Of a DNA stretch of 15,000 nt, positions 1 through 7,625 are shown in pieces (the stretch's first letter is position 1; every line of letters starts with the position of its first letter). Where the stretch lies: positions 4,925,001 through 4,940,000 of the forward strand of contig NZ_CP085135.1 in the NCBI RefSeq assembly GCF_020616515.1, given 5' to 3'. The DNA comes from Mesorhizobium sp. PAMC28654. Its GTDB lineage: Bacteria > Pseudomonadota > Alphaproteobacteria > Rhizobiales > Rhizobiaceae. The notes beneath the pieces were generated by a model that was given only the letters and a program-made list of their open reading frames with translations, made no database searches and was not told the origin of the DNA. Both the position numbers and the translations under genes were made by a program.

Positions 1-2748
<2,748 letters not shown>

Positions 2749-2898
2749 TCATTCCTTATGCTCACCACCTCCCAAAAGGGAGCGTGATAAAAGCACAATA
2801 AGACCAGCGAACAGCCCAGAGAGGCACCCGACAGCTCCGCTGCCGATGTCTCCCATGGCGCCTTCGCCCAAAAGCTTCTCGAAACAACGTGCGTTTTG
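2749..2898 (+). other. 23S-5S internal transcribed spacer
   Basis: About 150 nt between the 23S 3' end and the 5S region. It holds a small hairpin (CTCCC 2769-2773, AAAA loop, GGGAG 2778-2782) and, at its 3' end, the left arm of the 5S-flanking stem (2886-2896). No tRNA and no credible gene was seen. Confidence 0.7.
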
Positions 2899-3033
2899 CC
2901 GACCTGGTGGTTATGGCGGAGCGGCTGCACCCGATCCCATTCCGAACTCGGCCGTGAAACGCTCCAGCGCTGATGGTACTTCGTCTCAAGACGTGGGAGA
3001 GTAAGTCGCTGCCAGGTCTGCCAAACGCACGTT
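2886..3033 (+). repeat. Inverted repeat enclosing 5S rRNA (precursor processing stem)
   Basis: AACGTGCGTTT (2886-2896) is the exact reverse complement of AAACGCACGTT (3023-3033). The arms bracket the 5S gene within a few bases of its ends. In the transcript they extend the 5S terminal helix, the kind of stem cut by endoribonucleases during 5S maturation. The pairing is seen; the processing role is inferred. Confidence 0.7.
2901..3019 (+). rRNA. rrf: 5S ribosomal RNA
   Basis: The sequence begins GACCTGGTGGTTATGGCGGA and contains the typical 5S core CACCCGATCCCATTCCGAAC, then GATGGTACT and GTGGGAGAGTA. It ends GCCAGGTCT. The ends pair (GACCTGG with CCAGGTC), giving helix I. The size of about 119 nt and the place about 150 nt after 23S fit a standard operon. 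Exact ends may differ by one or two bases. Confidence 0.96.
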
Positions 3034-3078
3034 CAATCTTCTCTATGCAAACTCTAGGCCCGCCAATCGGGAAACCTC

Positions 3079-3104
3079 GGGCCGCCCCAAAAGCGGCCCT
3101 TTCT
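3079..3104 (+). terminator. Candidate intrinsic terminator after 5S rRNA
   Basis: GGGCCGC (3079-3085) and GCGGCCC (3093-3099) form a 7-bp all-GC stem with a CCCAAAA loop, followed by TTTCT. This has the form of a rho-independent terminator with a short U-run. It sits between 5S and tRNA-fMet, so it would be partial, or antiterminated as rRNA transcripts usually are, if the tRNA is cotranscribed. Confidence 0.5.
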
Positions 3105-3120
3105 AATTGGCAGCACATTA

Positions 3121-3250
3121 AAAGCCAATCGCAATCGCGATCGGCAGAACAGCAGATGCCAGATCGCAAACCGATCTGGCAGGACAATAAATGCCAAATC
3201 GCTAACGCGATTGGCTGGACAACAAATGCCAAATCGCAAAGCGATTGGCT
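3121..3250 (+). repeat. Tandem 35-bp palindromic units between 5S rRNA and tRNA-fMet
   Basis: Three full 35-bp units (3121-3155, 3156-3190, 3191-3225) and one 25-bp partial unit (3226-3250) lie head to tail. Each is an imperfect palindrome plus a linker like CAGGACAATAA. The stems are 3124-3132/3137-3145 (one mismatch), 3157-3166/3172-3181 (perfect 10 bp), 3193-3202/3207-3215 and 3228-3237/3241-3249 (both with one bulged A). A degraded fifth unit may precede them (AATTGGCAGCACATTAA near 3105-3121). The array is purine/palindrome rich, has no spacers, and abuts the tRNA within 8 nt. It is not a CRISPR. Its role is unknown. Confidence 0.8.
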
Positions 3251-3257
3251 GAGGTGG

Positions 3258-3334
<77 letters not shown>

Positions 3335-3340
3335 AATTCA

Positions 3341-3366
3341 AATAGCCCGGTTCAAGCCGGGCTATT
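3341..3366 (+). terminator. rRNA operon terminator hairpin, split from its T-tract by an IS
   Basis: AATAGCCCGG (3341-3350) and CCGGGCTATT (3357-3366) form a perfect 10-bp stem with a TTCAAG loop, 7 nt after the tRNA. The expected T-run is missing here because the IS3-family element starts at 3366. It is found instead at 4607-4613 (TATTTTT), beyond the element. Removing the IS and one TAT copy restores GGGCTATTTTTG, a textbook intrinsic terminator. The last stem base (3366) is now also the first base of the IS. Confidence 0.85.
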
Positions 3367-3426
3367 GGCCTGCTGCCGGTTTCGTGGACACCGAGATAAG
3401 GTGTTTAACGGAACTGGAGAGTGGGA

Positions 3427-3717
3427 ATGCAGAGAAGGAAGTTCAGCCGCGAGTTCAAGCTTGAGGCGGTGAGATTGGTGAAGGATCGGGGCGTTGCGGT
3501 GGCGCAGGCGGCCCGTGATTTGGATCTCCATGAGAATGTGCTGCGCAAGTGGGTCCGCGAGACGAGCGCTGACCCGCAGCATGCCTTTCCCGGCCATGGT
3601 CAAATGAAGCCTGAGCAGCAGGAGATTGACCGGCTGCGTCGGGAAGTTACTAAGCTGAAGGCGGAGCGCGACATCCTAAAAAAGGCCGCAGCCTACTTCG
3701 CGAGGGATGCGATATGA
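3427..3717 (+). CDS. IS3-family transposase OrfA (helix-turn-helix subunit)
   Basis: The 96-residue product is the DNA-binding half of an IS3-family transposase. It begins MQRRKFSREFKLEAVRLV, an HTH of the transposase_8 type at about residues 5-45. A leucine/charged coiled-coil segment (about 64-88, QEIDRLRREVTKLKAERDIL) follows and ends KKAAAYFARDAI. The ATG at 3427 is chosen over an in-frame GTG at 3421 because GGAGA at 3416-3420 sits 6 nt before the ATG but directly against the GTG. The heptamer A-AAA-AAG at 3678-3684 is in the correct phase for -1 slippage, which would fuse OrfA to OrfB (3714, ATGA overlap). The gene lies about 90 bp after tRNA-fMet, so rRNA operon read-through could transcribe it. 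Confidence 0.92.
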   Translation: MQRRKFSREFKLEAVRLVKDRGVAVAQAARDLDLHENVLRKWVRETSADPQHAFPGHGQMKPEQQEIDRLRREVTKLKAERDILKKAAAYFARDAI

Positions 3718-4576
3718 GGTTCGCCTTTATCGCGAAGCACCGTTCGATCTGGCCGGTGGCATGGCTGTGCAATGCGCTGGATGTGTCGCGCTCAGGCTTC
3801 CATGCCTGGCTCAACCGCAGCCCCAGCGCCCGGTCCCAGCACGACGAGATGCTCGTTCCCAGGATCGACCGGAGCTTCAAGAGCAGCGACCGCACCTATG
3901 GCGCCCGTCGCGTCTGGCACGACGTCTTGGCTGAGGGAGTCTCCTGCGGTCTTCATCGCGTCGAGAGGCTCATGCGGGAGAACGGCTTGCGTGCCCGGCC
4001 TCGGCGCCGCGGGCTACCGAAGGACACTGGCGAGCGAGCCGCCGTGTCGGACAATCTCCTTGATCGCGCCTTCGAAGCTGCTGCTCCGAACCAGAAGTGG
4101 ATTGCCGACTTCACCTACATCTGGACCGCCGAAGGATGGCTCTATGTTGCGGCGGTCGTCGACCTGTTCTCCAGGCGTGTCGTCGGCTGGGCGATGAAGG
4201 CCGAGATGACGGCCCAACTCGTCACCGACGCCCTAATCATGGCGATCTGGCGCCGAGGCAAGCCAGACAGCCTGCTCCATCATTCGGACCAGGGGTCGCA
4301 ATATACGAGCGAGCAGTTCCAGCGCCTGATGGCCGATCACGGCATTACCTGCTCGATGAGAGCCGGTCCGGCAACGTCTGGGACAATGCTGCGATGGAGA
4401 GCTTCTTCTCGTCGCTCAAAACCGAGCGGACAGCCCGCAAGGTCTACAGGACGAGGGATCACGCCAAGGCAGATGTGTTCGATTACATCGAATGCTTCTA
4501 TAACCCTCGGCGAAGGCACTCGACGCTGGGCTATCTCAGCCCCAACGAGTTCGAGGAGCAAGCTATGCTAGCTTAA
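3714..4576 (+). pseudogene. IS3-family transposase OrfB (integrase core), frameshifted
   Basis: The protein would be a DDE recombinase of the rve/integrase type that joins IS ends to target DNA. The intact first part has the upstream HTH_21-like region (RTYGARRVWHDVL, about residues 60-72), catalytic Asp132 in KWIADFTYIWT and Asp192 in LLHHSDQGSQYTS. After Met215 the frame is lost: the DNA reads ATGAGAGCCGGTCC where the family sequence (CSMSRSGNVWDNAAMES) needs ATGAGCCGGTCC, so an AG is duplicated at 4359-4362. The remainder, with the catalytic Glu (NAAMESFFSSLK) and the typical YNPRRRHSTLGYLSP tail, continues in the frame that ends at 4576. Unless the base call is wrong, no product with all three DDE residues can be made by simple -1 slippage at the upstream heptamer. 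Confidence 0.85.
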
Positions 4577-4712
4577 CCGGGTGTCCGAAAAACCGGCAGC
4601 AGGCCATATTTTTGTATCTAGAGCAAAATCCGAGCGGATAGAATCGATAGGGGTTTCGTTGGGATTGGAAATCTGATTCAGCATATCTGCTGGATTCGGA
4701 GGCCGGCATGGC

Positions 4713-5141
4713 ATGGCGAAATCCTTATCGGAAGATTTGCGGGCTCGGGTGGTCGCAGCGGTTGATGGCGGCCTGTCGCGACGGGCGGCAGCGGCGCGAT
4801 TTGGCGTGGCGGCGGCAAGCTCGGTGCGTTGGGTCCGGGAATGGCGCGAGACCGGAGCCACCTGCGCAAAGCCGCAGGGCGGCGACAGGCGGTCCCACCG
4901 CGTTGAAGCGTATCGCGACATCATCCTGGCGGCGATCGAGAGGCGGGTGGACATCACGCTGGTCGAACTCGCCGAGTTGCTGCGACAGGAGCATGGCGCG
5001 TCGTTTGCGACGAGCACGATCTGGCGGTTTCTCGATCGTCACTCCATGACCTTCAAAAAAAACGGCGCACGCCAGCGAGCAGGAGCGGCCAGACGTGGCG
5101 GCGCGACGAAACGCCTGGTTCGACGCCCAGCCCGATCTTGA
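4713..5141 (+). CDS. IS630-family transposase, N-terminal HTH part
   Basis: The product begins MAKSLSEDLRARVVAAVDGG and carries a helix-turn-helix (about residues 5-40, LSRRAAAARFGVAAASSVRWVREW), then a second DNA-binding region to about residue 115 (LVELAELLRQEHGASFATSTIWRFLDRH). GGAGG at 4698-4702 precedes the ATG. From the A8 run at 5055-5062 onwards the reading in this frame (KKNGARQRAGAARR...) is out of phase. The true continuation lies one base ahead, in the frame of the catalytic part, whose open frame reaches back only to 5050. The shift must therefore take place close to the A run, either by ribosomal or transcriptional slippage or as a real +1 mutation. Confidence 0.85.
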   Translation: MAKSLSEDLRARVVAAVDGGLSRRAAAARFGVAAASSVRWVREWRETGATCAKPQGGDRRSHRVEAYRDIILAAIERRVDITLVELAELLRQEHGASFATSTIWRFLDRHSMTFKKNGARQRAGAARRGGATKRLVRRPARS

Positions 5142-5661
5142 TCCCGAGCATCTGGTCTTCATCGACGAGACCGGAGCCTCGACAAAGATGGCTCGACTGC
5201 GGGGGCGCACGAAGCGCGGGATGCGGTGCCGATCGCCAATCCCGCATGGCCATTGGAAGACGACGACGTTCACCGGCGCCCTGCGCCTCACTGGCATGAC
5301 CGCGCCAATGGTCCTGGACGGCCCGATGACTGGCGAATGGTTTGTCGCCTATGTCGAGCAGGTTCTCGTGCCGACGCTGCGGCCCGACGATGTCGTGATC
5401 CTCGACAACCTGCCGGCGCACAAAAGCGCAGCCGCCCGTGTGGCGATCGAAGCAACCGGCGCAAGGATGATGTTCCTCCCGCCCTATTCCCCCGACTTCA
5501 ACCCGATCGAGAACGCCTTTTCCAAGCTGAAATCGATTCTACGCAAAGCCGCCGCACGAACCGTCGCGGAATTGTGGGATACCATCAGCGCCGCACTGCC
5601 TTGCTTCACACCAACCGAGTGCGCCAACTACTTCGCCGCAACAGGATATGAGCCGGAATGA
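5095..5661 (+). CDS. IS630-family transposase, C-terminal DDE catalytic part
   Basis: This half holds all three catalytic acidic residues of the IS630 DDE_3 domain: Asp in LVFIDETGAST, Asp in VVILDNLPAHKS and Glu in LPPYSPDFNPIENAFSKLKS. The end (CANYFAATGYEPE) is typical for rhizobial members. The position given starts at an in-frame GTG without a good ribosome site; the reading frame is open from 5050. It is most likely made as the tail of a fusion with the HTH part after slippage at the A8 run (5055-5062), not as a separate protein. The catalytic half appears undamaged. Confidence 0.85.
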   Translation: MAARRNAWFDAQPDLDPEHLVFIDETGASTKMARLRGRTKRGMRCRSPIPHGHWKTTTFTGALRLTGMTAPMVLDGPMTGEWFVAYVEQVLVPTLRPDDVVILDNLPAHKSAAARVAIEATGARMMFLPPYSPDFNPIENAFSKLKSILRKAAARTVAELWDTISAALPCFTPTECANYFAATGYEPE

Positions 5662-5676
5662 TCAGATTCTGCTCTA

Positions 5677-6287
5677 GCTTATGGTTGCTGTGTTGAAGCG
5701 ATGGTGCCCAAGCCCGCTCAGATCTGGTGCCACTGACCAGGCGGAACTCCGCTGGCCTCATGGTCCTGATTCCTTTACCCTCGGGAATCGGTGGGTGTGA
5801 TAATCTCAGCCCATGAAGAAAGCCGCCACCATCGACCAGACAGCCAAAACTGAAGAGTTCGTCCTCAGCAGCCGCAAGGGTGAGAGAATCAGTGTGGTCG
5901 AGGGCATGAAGCTCTCACCACGAATGGCCGAGGCCGACCCGCTCTGTTACCCAGGCACACTGGTTCTTCGCAACAGGCTGATATTCGGGACCAGGCGGAT
6001 TTCGATGAACTCGAACTTGCCCTCTCCTGATTCGCGCTGACGGGCCGATCGCGAGTGGTGCGCTCGATTGCTCGCACTACCGGGCGATTCGCATCGGCAT
6101 CGCATGATTCGCAGAGCTGTTTGGCCGATGTCGCGAGCTGCGGGGCGTACGTGTTTTGGCAGGGCGACCGCGCAACGCGCTCTTGGCAGTTTGAGAATCG
6201 GCGGATATGCCGCACAACAGTGCCGGCAACGCCGAGCCGCATAAGGCGATCCGACCCAATGTCGAGGTCGCGGGAGATCAGACAGTC
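5677..6287. other. Unassigned 600-bp region between IS630 and the LacI regulator
   Basis: No convincing gene was recognised. A 75-codon open frame at 5813-6040 (+; starts MKKAATIDQTAKTEEF) has no evident ribosome site, no domain I recognise, and drifts into low-quality sequence. Small dyads occur: CCAG-G-CGG/CCG-CTGG at 5737-5754 and GTGGTGCG/CGCACTAC at 6055-6080 (one G-T pair). A weak promoter-like pair for the regulator (TTGGCA 6183-6188, TATGCC 6206-6211, 17-bp gap) lies near its 3' end. The region may be decayed mobile DNA next to the two IS copies; this is inference. Confidence 0.4.
5813..6040 (+). CDS. Short hypothetical reading frame, doubtful
   Basis: This would encode 75 residues. 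The first forty or so (MKKAATIDQTAKTEEFVLSS, then RKGERISVVEGMKLSPRMAE) look more protein-like than the rest, which ends without a recognisable domain. There is no Shine-Dalgarno sequence directly before the ATG. It could be the broken start of a mobile-element gene or chance coding. I do not recognise any family, and there is no operon partner: the IS630 element lies upstream and the regulator gene follows about 250 bp later on the same strand. Confidence 0.15.
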   Translation: MKKAATIDQTAKTEEFVLSSRKGERISVVEGMKLSPRMAEADPLCYPGTLVLRNRLIFGTRRISMNSNLPSPDSR

Positions 6288-7310
6288 GTGACGCAGAAAG
6301 GGATCACCCTCAAGGACGTTGCCGCCGCGGCCAATGTCTCGCGCGCCACGGCCGCGCGGGCACTCAACAGTTACGGTTATGTCGGCGACGAGACGGCGCT
6401 TCGGGTGATGCAGGCCGCGGAAAGACTGGGCTATCGGGGAAACCTCGTCGCGCAGGCGCTTCGCAGCGGGCAATTGCCGATCGTCGGCTTCGTGCCAGGC
6501 GATATCCAGAATCCCTTCTTCGCCCGAATCGCTCATGACATCGAGGTGGAGCTGCGCAAGCATCGCCACAATCTGCTGATCGCCAGCAGCGAGGAGAATG
6601 TCGAGCAGGAAAAGGAATTGCTGGAGAGCCTGCGCGCGCTCAGCATCCGTGGTTTCATCCTGGCGCCGACCTCGGCGACCGACAGCGAGCACATACTGGA
6701 GCTGGCGCGCGAGGGGTCGCCGATCGTGCTGATCGACCGTGTCATCAAGGACCTGCCGTGCGACAGCGTGGTTGTCGACAATGAGGGCGGCGCGCGTGAA
6801 GCCGTCGATTATCTCGTTGCCAATGGCCACGACCGAATCGGCCTGTTGCGTGACGAATCACGCATCTTCACCGCGCAGGAACGTCTCGCCGGCTACCAGA
6901 ATTCGCTTCAATCGCACGGAATCGCGCTCGACGAATCGCTGATCAGCGTGTCTCGCTCGACGGTCGAGCATGCCATCGACGCCACCATACGGCTGTTCAG
7001 CCGCCGCAATCGTCCGACCGCCCTGTTCACCGTGGACAGCTTGATGACCCAGGGCGCGCTTCTTGGCCTGCGTTCGATGGGGCTTTCAATCCCGCATGAC
7101 GTGTCGTTGGTCGGCTTCGACGATTTCAACCTCGCCACCTTCACCGACCCCCAGATCACGGTCGTGGCGCAGCCTATCTCCGAGATCGGGCCGCTGGCCG
7201 CCAAGCTTCTGCTCGAACGGTTGGCCGGCAAGAAGATCGCGCCGCGCCACATCCGGTTCCCGACGCGCCTGATCGTGCGCGGCTCGGTTGCTCGGTTCAG
7301 CAGGCTCTGA
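6288..7310 (+). CDS. LacI-family transcriptional regulator of the adjacent sugar-amine operon
   Basis: A 340-residue LacI/GalR-type repressor. The N-terminal HTH is clear (ITLKDVAAAANVSRATAARAL, about residues 6-26), followed by the hinge helix (NLVAQALRSG, about 53-62). The effector domain is a periplasmic-binding fold with the usual blocks: IVGFVPGDIQNPFFARIAHDIE, IRGFILAP, SPIVLIDR, VVVDNEGGAREAVDYLVANGHDRIG, PTALFTVDS and VSLVGFDDFNLATFTDPQITVVAQP. The GTG at 6288 is preferred because it places the HTH at the normal distance from the start and has GGGAG at 6272-6276. An in-frame ATG at 6207 would add 27 residues of unlikely sequence. The gene points towards the frl-like operon 315 bp downstream, and probably represses it through the palindrome at 7514-7533, with the sugar-amine or its phosphate as inducer. 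No second copy of that palindrome was seen before its own start. Confidence 0.93.
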   Translation: MTQKGITLKDVAAAANVSRATAARALNSYGYVGDETALRVMQAAERLGYRGNLVAQALRSGQLPIVGFVPGDIQNPFFARIAHDIEVELRKHRHNLLIASSEENVEQEKELLESLRALSIRGFILAPTSATDSEHILELAREGSPIVLIDRVIKDLPCDSVVVDNEGGAREAVDYLVANGHDRIGLLRDESRIFTAQERLAGYQNSLQSHGIALDESLISVSRSTVEHAIDATIRLFSRRNRPTALFTVDSLMTQGALLGLRSMGLSIPHDVSLVGFDDFNLATFTDPQITVVAQPISEIGPLAAKLLLERLAGKKIAPRHIRFPTRLIVRGSVARFSRL

Positions 7311-7329
7311 CAGCAGCCGAATCCTTCTA

Positions 7330-7450
7330 AAACCTGTTGCATCCCGATGGAATCGGGATGGGGCTCCATCTGCTTGTTTGAGCATGATCTTCGGACAAAC
7401 GGGAACCGTTTGTCCGAGAAAGCCGGGTTCCACCTTTCGGGATCATGCTC
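7330..7450. repeat. RIME-like rhizobial intergenic palindromic element
   Basis: Two large palindromes lie next to each other. The first is CATCCCGAT (7340-7348), GGA loop, ATCGGGATG (7352-7360). The second has outer arms GAGCATGATC (7380-7389) and GATCATGCTC (7441-7450), enclosing a perfect 12-bp hairpin, TCGGACAAACGG (7391-7402), GAA loop, CCGTTTGTCCGA (7406-7417). Size (about 120 bp) and two-palindrome build match the RIME1 class of Rhizobium intergenic mosaic elements, and the GAGCATGATC ends are common in Mesorhizobium intergenic DNA. It begins about 20 bp after the regulator's stop codon, so it may also protect or end that transcript. Confidence 0.75.
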
Positions 7451-7479
7451 TATTTCCAATAATTTCATCGCGAGGGCAC

Positions 7480-7509
7480 TTGCCAACCGCGAAATTGCGT
7501 GTCCATTAT
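7480..7509 (+). promoter_or_regulatory. Predicted sigma70-type promoter of the frl-like operon
   Basis: TTGCCA (7480-7485; five of six bases of TTGACA) and CATTAT (7504-7509; four of six of TATAAT) are separated by 18 bp. Transcription would start at about 7516, giving a leader of about 110 nt before the first gene. The predicted start falls inside the 20-bp palindrome at 7514-7533, the classic place for a repressor site, which strengthens the call. Confidence 0.55.
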
Positions 7510-7513
7510 CTGG

Positions 7514-7533
7514 ATGTGAGATCGATCTCACAT
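7514..7533. promoter_or_regulatory. Perfect 20-bp palindrome, probable LacI-family operator
   Basis: ATGTGAGATCGATCTCACAT is its own reverse complement over all 20 bases. The even symmetry with a central CG is the usual design of LacI/GalR-family operators. It overlaps the predicted transcription start of the operon and lies about 200 bp after the end of the LacI-family gene. The spacing between TGTGA and TCACA is 8 bp, not the 6 bp of a CRP site. Binding by the neighbouring regulator is inferred from position and symmetry. Confidence 0.75.
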
Positions 7534-7550
7534 TGATCGAGATTGATCAA
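7533..7550. promoter_or_regulatory. Second dyad next to the operator
   Basis: TTGATC (7533-7538) and GATCAA (7545-7550) are inverted around six bases (GAGATT). The dyad starts on the last base of the 20-bp palindrome and shares the GATC core. It might be an auxiliary site for the same regulator or a site for another one. Confidence 0.35.
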
Positions 7551-7586
7551 AGGCTGGTTTGGACGGCGCATCGACGCTTGCGCCCT

Positions 7587-7601
7587 GGCAGAGGCTCTGC
7601 C
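7587..7601 (+). promoter_or_regulatory. Small dyad in the operon leader
   Basis: GGCAGAG (7587-7593) and CTCTGCC (7595-7601) are perfect inverted arms around one G. In RNA it could form a 5-bp stem with an AGGCT loop, 11 nt before the ribosome site of the first gene (AAGGGA, 7612-7617). Its role is unknown. Confidence 0.3.
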
Positions 7602-7625
7602 GCATCCGAGTAAGGGAAGAACGAC

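Larger units (their letters stand above)
3366..4606 (+). mobile_element. IS3-family insertion sequence (1241 bp) with 27-bp imperfect inverted repeats and TAT target duplication
   Basis: The left end (3366-3392) starts TGGCCTGCTGCCGGTTT. The reverse complement of the right end (4580-4606) starts with the same 17 bases; the two 27-bp arms differ at three positions and both finish GGACACC. The element has the TG...CA termini usual for IS3-family members, and is flanked by TAT at 3363-3365 and 4607-4609. It carries orfA and orfB in the standard overlapping arrangement with an A6G slippery heptamer at 3678-3684. A second valid reading of the ends is 3371-4601 with a GGCC duplication. The version given here is preferred because it rebuilds an uninterrupted terminator. 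OrfB is frameshifted, so this copy is probably not autonomous. Confidence 0.9.
4621..5674 (+). mobile_element. IS630-family insertion sequence (1054 bp) with TA target duplication
   Basis: The element begins GAGCAAAATCCGA (4621-4633). The reverse complement of its end (5662-5674) is GAGCAGAATCTGA, 11 of 13 bases identical. TA flanks both sides (4619-4620 and 5675-5676), the duplicated dinucleotide expected of IS630/Tc1-mariner elements. Outside the TA the bases are C and G, so the target was probably CTAG. The single transposase gene is split into two phases at an A8 run. Only 14 bp (4607-4620) separate this element from the IS3-family element, and neither is inserted into the other. Confidence 0.88.

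Noticed and set aside
3121..3250. CRISPR array
   Set aside because: Repeats are directly adjacent with no unique spacers, each unit is itself palindromic, and no cas gene is nearby.
3371..4601. Alternative IS3 ends with GGCC as a 4-bp target duplication
   Set aside because: GGCC is a palindrome and belongs to the matching inverted repeats. The TAT reading keeps TG...CA ends and restores a complete terminator.
6055..6080. Hairpin GTGGTGCG/CGCACTAC as a terminator or riboregulator
   Set aside because: It is a single imperfect dyad with no T-run and no gene immediately before it, so there is not enough to assign a role.
5889..6830. 313-codon frame on the minus strand
   Set aside because: It lies opposite the LacI-family gene, and its sequence is the mirror of that high-GC coding region with no recognisable domain.
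7514..7533. CRP-type site (TGTGA...TCACA)
   Set aside because: The half-sites are 8 bp apart, not 6, the site lies on the predicted transcription start, and a LacI-family gene is adjacent.
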